Both the position numbers and the translations under genes were made by a program. A stretch of DNA of 60,382 nt from Shewanella benthica (GTDB lineage: Bacteria > Pseudomonadota > Gammaproteobacteria > Enterobacterales > Shewanellaceae), in contig JAKVHY010000036.1 of assembly GCA_023284085.1 (NCBI GenBank), positions 1 through 60,382 on the forward strand, written 5' to 3'. Under the pieces are notes generated by a model. It was not told the DNA's origin. It did not search any database and saw only the letters and a list, made by a program, of their open reading frames with translations. This document shows, piece after piece, positions 8,194 to 16,729 of the stretch (its first letter is position 1; each line of letters opens with the position of its first letter).

Positions 8194-8220
8194 AAAGCGC
8201 ACCTCTGGTGCGCTTTTTTA
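8194..8220 (+). terminator. Intrinsic terminator upstream of the phe leader
   Basis: AAAGCGCACC (8194-8203) and GGTGCGCTTT (8207-8216) pair perfectly around TCT and run into six Ts. It ends whatever is transcribed from the raiA side before the phe leader begins, and supports a plus-strand transcript through the preceding ORF-less region. Confidence 0.88.
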
Positions 8221-8321
8221 ATTCTAAGTTTAATAAGCAAAAACGTTATCTTTAATTATAATTTATAAACTATGCATAAATTTTCATTGACAGTGCAGAG
8301 CACGGGCTTTAATTTGTACAG

Positions 8322-8375
8322 ATGAAGATATTCAGCGACCACTTTTTTACTTTCTTTTTTATTCCCCCCACCTAG
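8322..8375 (+). CDS. pheL: Phenylalanine leader peptide
   Basis: The 17-residue ORF MKIFSDHFFTFFFIPPT contains six Phe codons, five within six residues (FF-T-FFF), and stops with TAG at 8373-8375, inside the first arm of the attenuator fold. It lies about 100 bases upstream of pheA. Length, Phe runs and position match PheL of enteric bacteria, although the peptide sequence differs. Ribosomes stalled at the Phe codons would cover the region ahead of the antiterminator arm. Confidence 0.88.
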   Translation: MKIFSDHFFTFFFIPPT

Positions 8376-8442
8376 GGAGGCGGAATTTCGGTGTAAAAAC
8401 GAAAGTGAAAATTCCAAAGCCTCCCTTAGGGAGGCTTTTTTG
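8372..8442 (+). promoter_or_regulatory. pheA attenuator with mutually exclusive hairpins
   Basis: Three pairing segments are visible. Segment 1 (GGGAGGCGGAATTT, from 8375) can pair with segment 2 (about 8409-8425, AAAATTCC then GCCTCCC) with a three-base bulge. Segment 2 can instead pair with segment 3: AAAGCCTCCC (8416-8425) with GGGAGGCTTT (8429-8438), followed by six or seven Ts, a typical terminator. The leader stop codon falls at the start of segment 1, so a ribosome that finishes the peptide blocks the antiterminator while one stalled on Phe codons allows it. This is textbook attenuation read directly from the sequence. Confidence 0.88.
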
Positions 8443-8477
8443 TAACCGATTTTTGTAGTAGCGACATTGAGGGCAAC

Positions 8478-10460
8478 ATGAGCAAACCACAAGCTTTGAA
8501 CCAGACACGTGAACAGATCACCGCTTTAGATAAAGATCTATTATCACTCTTAGCTAAGCGTCGTAATTTAAGTCTGGATGTCGCCCGCAGTAAAGAGGTA
8601 GATATTCGCCCTATCCGCGATACGCAAAGAGAAAAAGAGTTGCTGGCAAGACTGGTTAAGGAGGGGCGTAATCAAGGGCTAGATGCACATTACGTTATCT
8701 CTCTCTATCAGAATATCATCGAAGATTCGGTACTGAACCAGCAAGCTTACCTTCAAGGCAGAGCCAACCCAGACAGTCAAAAGCAGCAGTATTGTATCGC
8801 TTACCTTGGTGCGAGGGGCTCTTACTCCTATTTAGCGGCGAGTCGCTACTGCGACAGACGACAAGTCGATATGCAAGACCTAGGCTGTAAGAGTTTCGAC
8901 GAGATTATTCAATCGGTAGAATCCGGCCACGCCGATTATGGCTTTCTTCCTATTGAAAATACCTCATCGGGTTCAATCAATGAAGTTTATGATGTGCTCC
9001 AGCACACTAGTCTTGCCATCGTTGGCGAGACAACCATAGAAGTCGATCACTGTCTGCTAGCCAAGAGCGGCAGCACGACCAAAGAGATAAAAACCGTCTA
9101 TGCTCACCCACAGCCTATCAGCCAGTGTAGTCGTTATCTAAGTTTACACCCTGAATTTAAACTCGAATATTGCTCAAGCAGCGCCGAAGCCATGGACAAA
9201 GTGATGCAAAGCGATGATTCGAGTGTTGCCGCAATTGGCAGCACAGAAGGCGGGGTTCTCTATCAGCTCGAAGCAATACAGAATGAGTTGGCTAACCAGA
9301 AAATTAATCAGAGCCGCTTCATCGTCGTTGCCCGAAAAGCGATAGCCGTACCTGAGCAACTTCCGGCTAAAACGACGCTCATCATGGCTACAGGCCAGAA
9401 GCCTGGAGCCTTAGTCGAAGCCTTGTTGGTACTCAAGGCCCATAACCTCAACATGAGCAAACTCGAATCCCGCCCCATTCCTGGCACACCTTGGGAAGAG
9501 ATGTTTTACCTAGATCTCGATGCGAATTTATCCAGTTCAGAGATGCAATCTGCCCTCAAAGAACTGGAGCGTATCACCCGCTTCATTAAAATTTTAGGCT
9601 GTTACCCCTGTGAAACGGTTAACCCGACGCAACTTTCAAACAGTCAACTTATGATAGAGCCAGATACCAGCAGAGCACAAAACGTGGATAATAGCCGGGA
9701 TAAGCAGGCCAACTCCCAGCGCTTACGTTCGGCTAAAGAGCATAAACAAGATGCTTCTCAGATAAGTTCAGGCCAGTTACAAATAGGAGATGGGCAATTC
9801 GGTGCATTAGCACTGGTGTCATTACCCCAAGAGAGTGAGCTGTTCAGTCATAAAGCCAAATCTCTGAAAGAGGCAGGTTTTCAAGCCGTGATCCTGGAAG
9901 GCTTATCACGCCAACACAGCGCCGAGCACAATATCCTCGCCTTTAAAAAGTCTCTCTATCAGTTTGGCTTGGAATGTATAATTTCTGTTGAACACGAAGT
10001 CGAACTAAAGCTTGCTGCCGAGCATGGATCCTTATTATTGATAACAGCGAAACAGATGCATAATCACAGCCTGCTGAAGCAAGTTGGCTCCCTGCATATG
10101 CCTGTCATTCTAGAACGTAATACCATGGCCAGCGTTGAGGAATATATTGATGCAGCAGAAGTCATCTTAAGCCAAGGTAATCAACAGCTAATCTTGTGCG
10201 AATCGGGGATCAGAACCTTCAATGATTCGGTCAAACCCGTGCTGGACTTAGCCGCACTGGTGGAGTTAAAGGGGCTATCTCACCTGCCGATCTTAGTGAA
10301 TCCAAGCTACGCATCTACGCCTACGACACTGATGGCACACTCAATAGCGGCCAAGCAACTGGCAGCCGATGGCCTGATACTCAACTTCTCATCGAATACT
10401 GACGCTTTCGACACCGAGTTGCAGCTTCGCAGTGAGATCCTAAGAAGGCTGTATCAGTAA
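8478..10460 (+). CDS. pheA: Chorismate mutase / prephenate dehydratase fused to a DAHP-synthase-like domain
   Basis: The first part makes phenylpyruvate from chorismate. Domains: AroQ chorismate mutase (about 1-90; ALDKDLLSLLAKRRNLS), prephenate dehydratase (about 105-285; YLGARGSYSYLA, PIENTSSGSI; the catalytic Thr-Arg-Phe is Ser-Arg-Phe at 279-281), and the Phe-binding ACT domain (about 298-375; GALV at 310-313, ESRP at 330-333). A polar linker (380-430) leads to residues 433-660, which resemble type I-beta DAHP synthases: QIGDGQFG, AKQMHNHSLLKQVG, LILCESGIRTFN, SHLPILVNPSYAS. The catalytic signatures are changed: GPC(A/S)VES is LVSLPQES, the KPRTSP segment is gone, and DPSHA is NPSYA. The protein has 660 residues against about 386 in E. 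coli. The third domain is probably non-catalytic. GAGGG precedes the ATG; a Phe attenuator lies upstream. Confidence 0.93.
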   Translation: MSKPQALNQTREQITALDKDLLSLLAKRRNLSLDVARSKEVDIRPIRDTQREKELLARLVKEGRNQGLDAHYVISLYQNIIEDSVLNQQAYLQGRANPDSQKQQYCIAYLGARGSYSYLAASRYCDRRQVDMQDLGCKSFDEIIQSVESGHADYGFLPIENTSSGSINEVYDVLQHTSLAIVGETTIEVDHCLLAKSGSTTKEIKTVYAHPQPISQCSRYLSLHPEFKLEYCSSSAEAMDKVMQSDDSSVAAIGSTEGGVLYQLEAIQNELANQKINQSRFIVVARKAIAVPEQLPAKTTLIMATGQKPGALVEALLVLKAHNLNMSKLESRPIPGTPWEEMFYLDLDANLSSSEMQSALKELERITRFIKILGCYPCETVNPTQLSNSQLMIEPDTSRAQNVDNSRDKQANSQRLRSAKEHKQDASQISSGQLQIGDGQFGALALVSLPQESELFSHKAKSLKEAGFQAVILEGLSRQHSAEHNILAFKKSLYQFGLECIISVEHEVELKLAAEHGSLLLITAKQMHNHSLLKQVGSLHMPVILERNTMASVEEYIDAAEVILSQGNQQLILCESGIRTFNDSVKPVLDLAALVELKGLSHLPILVNPSYASTPTTLMAHSIAAKQLAADGLILNFSSNTDAFDTELQLRSEILRRLYQ

Positions 10461-10498
10461 ACTTCCATAAGAAAGAAAAGAAAAATAAAGCAGAGCAC

Positions 10499-10528
10499 AA
10501 AAAAGAGGACAAATATGTCCTCTTTTTT
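10499..10528 (+). terminator. Terminator downstream of pheA
   Basis: A-rich AAAAGAGGAC (10501-10510) pairs with GTCCTCTTTT (10517-10526), ending in a T run. The symmetry of A and T runs means it may also serve the convergent gene that ends at 10556. Confidence 0.85.
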
Positions 10529-10555
10529 AAACTAACAATATCCCGCCCTGAGAAG

Positions 10556-10939
10556 CTACACGGCGGCACCATCGGTGAGGTTCAACCAGCCTTTGACAAT
10601 TCTATGGCAAAACCAGATTATCGCTATCGAGTAAACAATGGAGCTCAGCCATATTTGAGTTAACGACAAGCCGATTCCGCCCATCAGCATAAAGCCAATA
10701 ATGGAATGCCTCTGCCAGCGTAGGTGCGACGATATCATCTCACCGGAACATGAAGTCCTCTGACCTAAATTGATAAAGAGTCCGACTAAGGTTGGCAGAA
10801 AGAAGATGGGGAATGCTGACATCAAGGCATAGAGAAAATGCGCCAAACTTGGATCGTCTACAGATACTCTCTCGGAGGTTGTCGATATCATAGATTGGCT
10901 CCACAAACACAAAATTAAAGATAAAGCAGTGAGTTTCAT
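10556..10939 (-). CDS. Small membrane protein, DUF4870-like
   Basis: This 127-residue protein has about three hydrophobic segments (5-18, 35-60, 80-112). The pattern SSHLRWQRHSI, then hydrophobic helices, then CHRIVKGWLNLTDG resembles a widespread group of short proteobacterial membrane proteins with a SHFRWQ...YRxVKGWLxLNDG signature, close to DUF4870. Function is unknown. The ATG at 10939 is chosen over a TTG three codons upstream; neither has a good ribosome site. It lies downstream of hcr on the same strand, about 100 bases away, so co-transcription is possible but not evident. Confidence 0.65.
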   Translation of the reverse strand: MKLTALSLILCLWSQSMISTTSERVSVDDPSLAHFLYALMSAFPIFFLPTLVGLFINLGQRTSCSGEMISSHLRWQRHSIIGFMLMGGIGLSLTQIWLSSIVYSIAIIWFCHRIVKGWLNLTDGAAV

Positions 10940-11047
10940 CTTTAACAATACGTTGTCATAGGCTATAGCGCAAATTCAGCCCCATAAAAACCTCGCTATT
11001 TTTCACTGATTAGCCAGAGAAGAGTAAGCTGAGGTCTATATATAAAC

Positions 11048-12151
11048 CTATAGCTGCAGTAAAACATCACTCTTTAACTTAGTAGAGCAAGCCAGTACAT
11101 AACCTTGCGCTATCTCGTCCGGGGTCAATGTCATCACACTGCTCGACTCGGTCTCTCCCTCGATAACCTTACACTTACAGGCACCACACACACCCGCGCG
11201 GCAAGCTGCTATTATGGGCAAGCCTTCGGCTTCGATGCCCTCTAGCAGAGTTTCATTCTGTCCCATGGCACGTGAATTATCACCGATACGCAGCATGAAG
11301 CCAGTTGCAGTATTATCGACCTCGGTGATAACCTTTGCATCTACCTGCGATGACTCAGTACCGAAGCTCTCATAATGGTAACGACTCATATCGAAATTCA
11401 AAGATTCGAGTAGAGACTCGACTCCCTTCATAAATGGCTCAGGACCACAGACGAAAATGGTTCTCTGTTTATAATCTTCAACGAGTCTGCTGAGCTGTTC
11501 AGCATTGATGCGGCCCTCTCCCCAGCTAAGCCCTTGGGGAAGTCGCTCTGCACCTGACTCCAGAATATAACTGAGATTAAAGGCCGAATTATTAAAGCTG
11601 ATTGTATCCAGCTGAGTCCTGAAAATCAGGTCCTCCGGACTCTTAGCACAATTGAGAAAGGCAATATCGGCACCGACCTGAGTATCGGTTAACCAACGTG
11701 ACATGGAAAACATCGGCGTGATGCCACTACCGGCACTTAAGAACAGGTATTTATCGGCCTTGATATCGACCAGATTAAATACTCCATCGGGTCCGCTGGC
11801 GTTGATAGTGTCACCGACATTTAATGACTCGGCTAAGTAATTTGATACCCGTCCTCCTTCGATGCATTTGACCGTCACGACAATCGAGTAGGGACGAGAA
11901 GGAGAGGAGGATATAGTATAACTGCGATATGTTTTCTTACCGTCGATGTCCATATTAAACGTAAGGAACTGCCCGGGCTTGAACTGAAATTTTACCGGCT
12001 CAATCCCCTGAAACCGATAACTGAACACATCATGGGTCTCTTGCCACTTCTCGACACACTGGAGCTCTACTTGTCCATGTTGCCAGTCGTTGGATGCCAG
12101 TTGACGTTCATGATTGTGTAGCGAGGGCCGGGAAATAGTGTCAATACTCAT
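11048..12151 (-). CDS. hcr: NADH oxidoreductase for the hybrid-cluster protein
   Basis: Hcr passes electrons from NADH to Hcp. The 367-residue protein has an FAD-binding ferredoxin-reductase domain (RSYTISSSP is the flavin signature, about residues 95-103), an NAD-binding domain (SAGSGITPMFSM; FVCGPEPFMKGVE), and a C-terminal plant-type [2Fe-2S] ferredoxin domain with CRAGVCGACKC and a last Cys in LACSTKL. It lies just downstream of hcp on the same strand, 76 bases away, as in enterics. Both are expected under nitrate, nitrite or NO exposure in low oxygen. Confidence 0.94.
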   Translation of the reverse strand: MSIDTISRPSLHNHERQLASNDWQHGQVELQCVEKWQETHDVFSYRFQGIEPVKFQFKPGQFLTFNMDIDGKKTYRSYTISSSPSRPYSIVVTVKCIEGGRVSNYLAESLNVGDTINASGPDGVFNLVDIKADKYLFLSAGSGITPMFSMSRWLTDTQVGADIAFLNCAKSPEDLIFRTQLDTISFNNSAFNLSYILESGAERLPQGLSWGEGRINAEQLSRLVEDYKQRTIFVCGPEPFMKGVESLLESLNFDMSRYHYESFGTESSQVDAKVITEVDNTATGFMLRIGDNSRAMGQNETLLEGIEAEGLPIIAACRAGVCGACKCKVIEGETESSSVMTLTPDEIAQGYVLACSTKLKSDVLLQL

Positions 12152-12180
12152 GTAAAACCTTAGGGATCGAAAGTAAAAGT

Positions 12181-12212
12181 AACTGACCAGCTAATAGACG
12201 AACCGGTCAGTT
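12181..12212. promoter_or_regulatory. Inverted repeat between hcp and hcr
   Basis: AACTGACC (12181-12188) and GGTCAGTT (12205-12212) form an 8-bp stem with a 16-base loop just after hcp. The T run on the minus strand is weak, so it may be a partial terminator or an RNA-stability hairpin that lowers hcr relative to hcp. Confidence 0.45.
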
Positions 12213-12227
12213 ATTTCAGGGGGCTGA

Positions 12228-13886
12228 TTAAGCGACGTTTAAGATAGTTTTAAGATCTTCTTCGGCAGTTGTCGTAGTACGCAGACCAAATTTATCCTCA
12301 AGAATCTTGATCAGGTTATCACTCAAGAAAGCAGGTGGAGTCGGACCGGTACGGATATTCTTAACGCCTAATGACAACAAGGTCAGCAAGACCACAATTG
12401 CTTTTTGCTCAAACCATGAAAGTACTATGCTCAAAGGCAACTCATTGAGTTCGCACTCGAATGCCTCAGATAGCGCTAGCGCCAGTTGGATGGCAGAGTA
12501 AGCATCGTTACACTGACCAATATCGAGCAGACGCGGGATACCATTGATTTCACCAAACTCGAGTTTGTTGAACTTATACTTACCACAACCTAAAGTCATG
12601 ATGATCGAATCTTTGGGAGCCTGAGTCGCTAAATCGGTGAAATAGCTACGCTCATTCTTATCGCCGTCACAGCCACCGATAAGGAAGAAATGCTTAATCG
12701 AGCCATTCTTCACATTCTCGACTACGGCAGGAGCCGCCGCCATCAATGCATTACGCGCAAAACCTATGGTGATCATGTGAGGAATTTCGTCATAGGCGAA
12801 TCCTTCCAGCTCCAAGGCTTTTTCTATGACCAGGCTAAAATCTTCACCGGTCAGATGGATAACACCTGGCCAACCCACGATACTTCGGGTAAAGATACGG
12901 TCGGAATAGTCACCGACATTGGGATCGATAATACAGTTAGAGGTCATCACCACGGCGCCGGGGAAGTTGGCGAATTCTTTCTGTTGATTCTGCCAAGCGC
13001 TGCCGTAGTTCCCTACTAGATGCGGGTACTTCTTAAATTCTGGGTAAGCCAGAGCCGGTAACATCTCACCATGGGTAAAGACATTGATGCCCTTGCCCTC
13101 AGTCTGCTGCAGGATAAGCTCAAGATCGACCATATCATGGCCCGAGACTAAGATAGCCTTGCCTTTCACCGCAACCGTATTGACTTGAGTCGGCTCAGGA
13201 TGACCGAAGGCCATGGTTTCGCCTTTATCCAACATCTCCATGATGCGATAGTTTAACTGACCTATCTCCATCGCTGTACCGAATAACTTATCGCCATCGA
13301 CCGAATCTTCGCCTAAGAAAGCCATGATCTTATGGAAATCACCGGCAATTTCATCATTGGTTTGGTCGAGCACGCGCGCATGCTCCATATAAGCCGCCGC
13401 GCCTTTGAGTCCGTATAAGGACAATAGGCGCAGGCCAAGAATATCTTCGTGAACATCACCACGGTTTGGCAGTGCAACCACGGCCTGAGCCAACATTTCT
13501 GGCTTAGATGCACCCAGGACTAACTGAGCAGGCGCACTCAATTCGACAGGAGTCTGACCCGCCGCCGCACATGCCGCTTCATAGGCCGTTTTTAAACGTG
13601 TACGCAATTCATTCGCATGCTCTACATAGCCAACAATTCGCTCATCATCGAAGTTGACATTGGTCAGGGTGGCGAAGAAAGCTTTAGGCACGAACGTATC
13701 GACTTCGCTGTCTATGATATCGAATTCGCGAGCTTTAACCGCATAGGCCGAGACACCCTGAAGTAGATAGATAAGTAGATCTTGCAAATCCGAAGTCTCG
13801 GCAAGCTTGCCACACATGCCTTGGGCATAACTACAGCCATTTCCAGCTGGCGTTCTCATTGTTTGTTCACACTGAATACAAAACAT
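12228..13886 (-). CDS. hcp: Hybrid-cluster protein (hydroxylamine / NO reductase)
   Basis: Hcp holds an Fe-S-O hybrid cluster and reduces NO or hydroxylamine in the cytoplasm under anaerobic nitrosative stress. The 552-residue product starts MFCIQCEQTMRTPAGNGC, with Cys 3, 6, 18 and 25 as the N-terminal cluster ligands in the facultative-anaerobe spacing. Later cluster residues are in the NCIIDP, GGCDGDKNER, LGCGKYKFN and DIGQCNDAYS segments. The ATG at 13886 has AAGGAG upstream and matches family N-termini; an in-frame start 36 bases further up is less likely. It forms an operon with hcr. Confidence 0.96.
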   Translation of the reverse strand: MFCIQCEQTMRTPAGNGCSYAQGMCGKLAETSDLQDLLIYLLQGVSAYAVKAREFDIIDSEVDTFVPKAFFATLTNVNFDDERIVGYVEHANELRTRLKTAYEAACAAAGQTPVELSAPAQLVLGASKPEMLAQAVVALPNRGDVHEDILGLRLLSLYGLKGAAAYMEHARVLDQTNDEIAGDFHKIMAFLGEDSVDGDKLFGTAMEIGQLNYRIMEMLDKGETMAFGHPEPTQVNTVAVKGKAILVSGHDMVDLELILQQTEGKGINVFTHGEMLPALAYPEFKKYPHLVGNYGSAWQNQQKEFANFPGAVVMTSNCIIDPNVGDYSDRIFTRSIVGWPGVIHLTGEDFSLVIEKALELEGFAYDEIPHMITIGFARNALMAAAPAVVENVKNGSIKHFFLIGGCDGDKNERSYFTDLATQAPKDSIIMTLGCGKYKFNKLEFGEINGIPRLLDIGQCNDAYSAIQLALALSEAFECELNELPLSIVLSWFEQKAIVVLLTLLSLGVKNIRTGPTPPAFLSDNLIKILEDKFGLRTTTTAEEDLKTILNVA

Positions 13887-14061
13887 TACTACTGCTCCTT
13901 TAATCATGCTTTTCATTTGCATGTTTTGGGTGAGTCTAAAGCCATAGCTCTGATAGAGGTAGGGGTTTCTATTTTAATGGAGATAACTATGCGCTAGATC
14001 AATTTAGCCTCTCTCCTATATAGAAAGGAGAGCTTCTAGCAATATAACTGCAGCAGAAAAC
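13887..14061. other. hcp upstream region
   Basis: A CATGC-N9-GCATG inverted repeat lies at 13905-13923, and on the minus strand TTGATC stands about 105 bases upstream of hcp. The latter resembles one half of an FNR site, but the second half is poor. A CTCTCC/GGAGAG hairpin lies near 14010-14034. Regulation by FNR or NsrR would fit the gene but is not proven by these sites. Confidence 0.35.
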
Positions 14062-14081
14062 AAAAAAGGAGCCTGAGCTCC
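14062..14081 (-). terminator. Terminator of the aroF-tyrA operon
   Basis: On the minus strand GGAGC-TCAG-GCTCC (14081-14068) is followed by six Ts (14067-14062), about 130 bases after the tyrA stop. Short but well-formed intrinsic terminator. Confidence 0.7.
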
Positions 14082-14213
14082 CATTTCTGATATAGACACA
14101 AAATTGTTTAAATATAAGCAACTTAAGTGATAATAAAGGTGAGAATGCAAATGAAAATCTTTATCGCTCTGCCATTTTCATTCTCTCGTTCAAGCGAGCG
14201 TACTTATACCAAG

Positions 14214-15353
14214 TTAATCAGTTTTCATATCATTAACGCTCTGTAGCATGGCACGACTCTCGCGTTGGAACTGAGGCGCGAAATCACCAAACCACTGCGC
14301 AACTTCCTTAAACTGAGCGACAAACGCATCCCTATTGCCGGCCCGTAGCAGGGACAAGGCTTGAGAATAGTTATCCAGGTAGTCCCCTATCGCATGCATA
14401 CTCTCTTTCTGAGCGAAGATAATATCGGCGTACAGCTCCGGACTCTGAGCAAATAAACGACCCACCATAGCCAGCTCCAATCGATAAATTGGCGAGCTAA
14501 ACTGTAACAGGGAGCCAATATCGGCTTCTTCCTTGTATAGGTTTAATCCATACACGAAGGATGAGAAATGACGCATGGCCTGAACCAGCTGCATGGCTTT
14601 ATCATGCTTTTCAGGCTCTGCTTCGACGAGGCGAGCACCCCAGATCTGGATCTGTTCCAGCAGCCATTGATATTTATCGCTATCACGCCCATGACAGACT
14701 ACAACCACCTGCTTAGCTAAACTGCCAACATCTGGGCCAAACATGGGATGAAGTCCCACCACTGGGCCGCTATGAGCCGCAAGCATCGCCTTAACGGGCT
14801 CAGTTTTAACTGAGGTTAAATCGGCTAAGATACAATCGTCTGGCAAGGACGACAGCTTATCTCTAATTAATTCGCAGGTAATAGAGATAGGCACAGTGAC
14901 GATGACTAGGCCTGCGCCTTCGAACGTCTGCGCTGCGCTGGCCCAGTCATCTTTATCCAACACTTTAACCTGGTAACCTGACAAAGTGAGCATCTGGGAG
15001 AACAAGCCGCCTAGCTTACCCTCACCACCCACGATCACAACATCACCAAGATTTTCATTTATTTGCTTAAAGCCGACATCTTTCTCATTAAGATAAGATT
15101 CACGCATCAGGCGACGTAGAATATCTTCAATCAGCTGAGGAGAGACGTTCATTTTCTGGGCTTCATCACGGCGTTTGGCCAACATAGCGGCCTCTCGCTG
15201 AGGAGCATAGATAGGAAGTCCTGCGCCATGTTTAACCGCTCCGACCTGAGCCACAAGGTCGAGACGCTTTCTTAAAAGGTGGATCAATTGCTGATCCACA
15301 CCATCGATCAGACCTCTGAGGTTCTCAAGATCCGATGTTGTTTTTTCATTCAT
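14214..15353 (-). CDS. tyrA: Chorismate mutase / prephenate dehydrogenase
   Basis: TyrA turns chorismate via prephenate into 4-hydroxyphenylpyruvate for tyrosine. The 379-residue product has an N-terminal AroQ mutase (about 1-90; LRGLIDGVDQQLIHLLRKRLDLV) and a dehydrogenase domain starting with the nucleotide-binding VVIVGGEGKLGGLF (about 108-121), then VTVPIS and LHPMFGPDVGSL. Length equals that of enteric TyrA. It follows aroF by 74 bases on the same strand, as in the E. coli aroF-tyrA operon. Confidence 0.96.
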   Translation of the reverse strand: MNEKTTSDLENLRGLIDGVDQQLIHLLRKRLDLVAQVGAVKHGAGLPIYAPQREAAMLAKRRDEAQKMNVSPQLIEDILRRLMRESYLNEKDVGFKQINENLGDVVIVGGEGKLGGLFSQMLTLSGYQVKVLDKDDWASAAQTFEGAGLVIVTVPISITCELIRDKLSSLPDDCILADLTSVKTEPVKAMLAAHSGPVVGLHPMFGPDVGSLAKQVVVVCHGRDSDKYQWLLEQIQIWGARLVEAEPEKHDKAMQLVQAMRHFSSFVYGLNLYKEEADIGSLLQFSSPIYRLELAMVGRLFAQSPELYADIIFAQKESMHAIGDYLDNYSQALSLLRAGNRDAFVAQFKEVAQWFGDFAPQFQRESRAMLQSVNDMKTD

Positions 15354-15427
15354 CTATATTCAGTCCATCAAGAAAACGTAAAATCGATTGCTATCATTTG
15401 ACTGTTATCAGCAGTTAACCACTATAA

Positions 15428-16519
15428 TCAGGCATTGACGACTTTTAGCATATCAAATCGAGACGGTAATACGTGAGCTAATAATGCCGAACCTTCACGT
15501 AAGATCAGCTCTGTGGTTGCCCAATCCATACAGGCATCCGTGACAGAAACCCCGTAAGCCAGTTCACTCATGGGCTTATCGCTGCTTTGGCGCCCTTCAT
15601 TGAGATGGCTCTCGAGCATAACACCTATGATAGATTTGTTGCCCTGCAAAATCTGAGCAAATACATCTTCACAGACCGCCTGCTGTCTTCTATGATCTTT
15701 CAAGGAGTTGCCGTGGCTACAATCGACAATCAGGCGAGCATTAAGCTTAGCAGCATGTAACTGACGCTCACATTCCGCAACGCTCTCGGCATGGTAATTA
15801 GGTGCCATACCGCCACGTAAAATGACATGACCATCCGGGTTACCCGCCGTTTGCAGTAATGCCACCTGCCCCTTTTGGTTAATTCCCATAAACCTGTGTC
15901 CACTCGCCGCAGATTCAAGCGCGTTGATGGCAACGCCAAGCTTGCCATTGGTGCCATTCTTAAAGCCCACCGGCATAGATAAACCCGAAGCCATCTCTCT
16001 GTGAGTCTGTGACTCGGTCGTACGAGCACCGATCGCAGACCAGGTGACTAACTCAGACATGTATTGTGGGCTGATAGGATCTAGAGCCTCGGTTGCAACC
16101 GGAAGGCCGAGTTCAGCAAGCCAGATCATCAACTCTCGCGCCTGCCTAAGGCCTTTCTCCACATCGAATGATTCATCCATATCAGGATCGTTGATCATGC
16201 CTTTCCAGCCTACTGTGGTTCTGGGCTTCTCGAAATAGACTCGCATCAGGATATAGAACTCATCACTTAATTCATCATGTAGCTTCTTGAGCCTGAGGGC
16301 ATACTCTTTGGCCGACTCGATATCATGGATAGAACAAGGACCTGCCACGATCAACACTCGGCTATCACGCTTATGTACGATATCTGCAACGGTCTTACGG
16401 GCATTAAGCACGTAATGATATGCAGCCTGAGACAGAGGAATTTCAAGCTTCAACTCCTCTGGAGTCACTAATACTTTCTCAGAGCTGATGTGAACGTTGT
16501 TAATCGTATCTTGCTGCAT
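15428..16519 (-). CDS. aroF: 3-deoxy-7-phosphoheptulonate (DAHP) synthase, class I-alpha
   Basis: This enzyme condenses phosphoenolpyruvate and erythrose 4-phosphate, the first step of the shikimate pathway. The 363-residue product has the family segments VAGPCSIHD, RVYFEKPRTTVGWKG, AIGARTTESQ, GFKNGTNG, VDCSHGNS and GVMLESHLNEG, all with catalytic and metal-binding residues in place. Being first in an operon with tyrA suggests the tyrosine-sensitive isozyme AroF; that assignment is inferred. The ATG at 16519 has AGGTGG upstream and is preferred over an in-frame GTG nine bases earlier. Confidence 0.94.
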   Translation of the reverse strand: MQQDTINNVHISSEKVLVTPEELKLEIPLSQAAYHYVLNARKTVADIVHKRDSRVLIVAGPCSIHDIESAKEYALRLKKLHDELSDEFYILMRVYFEKPRTTVGWKGMINDPDMDESFDVEKGLRQARELMIWLAELGLPVATEALDPISPQYMSELVTWSAIGARTTESQTHREMASGLSMPVGFKNGTNGKLGVAINALESAASGHRFMGINQKGQVALLQTAGNPDGHVILRGGMAPNYHAESVAECERQLHAAKLNARLIVDCSHGNSLKDHRRQQAVCEDVFAQILQGNKSIIGVMLESHLNEGRQSSDKPMSELAYGVSVTDACMDWATTELILREGSALLAHVLPSRFDMLKVVNA

Positions 16520-16666
16520 ACTACCCACCTAATGTCTATCCGTTATAAATCGATTCAGTTATTAATCAATAGTGTCTTCAATGATGTTTGTAATGCATGT
16601 TACCGACACAAACTGTATTGCCGTACTGCTACACCATTACACTGGTGAACTAACTATGCCTGTGGA

Positions 16667-16695
16667 TTAAAATAAGATCAAGCAAGATCTGTAAA
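16667..16695 (-). promoter_or_regulatory. Possible aroF-tyrA promoter
   Basis: On the minus strand TTTACA (16695-16690) is separated by 17 bases from TTTTAA (16672-16667). This is a moderate sigma-70 match about 150 bases before the aroF start. The intervening leader contains no recognised TyrR box of good quality. Confidence 0.45.
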
Positions 16696-16729
16696 CTAAA
16701 GAAAAATTCATCGAATGGGGGAAAAGTTC

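Noticed and set aside
8086..8268. 60-codon ORF upstream of the phe leader
   Set aside because: It runs through the strong intrinsic terminator at 8194-8220, has no ribosome site and resembles no protein.
13960..14010. FNR site upstream of hcp
   Set aside because: TTGAT is present on the minus strand but the second half (CGCAT) does not match ATCAA; kept only as a comment.
16529..16660. TyrR boxes upstream of aroF
   Set aside because: TGTAAT and TTACA-like half sites occur, but none gives the 18-base TGTAAA-N6-TTTACA layout well enough.
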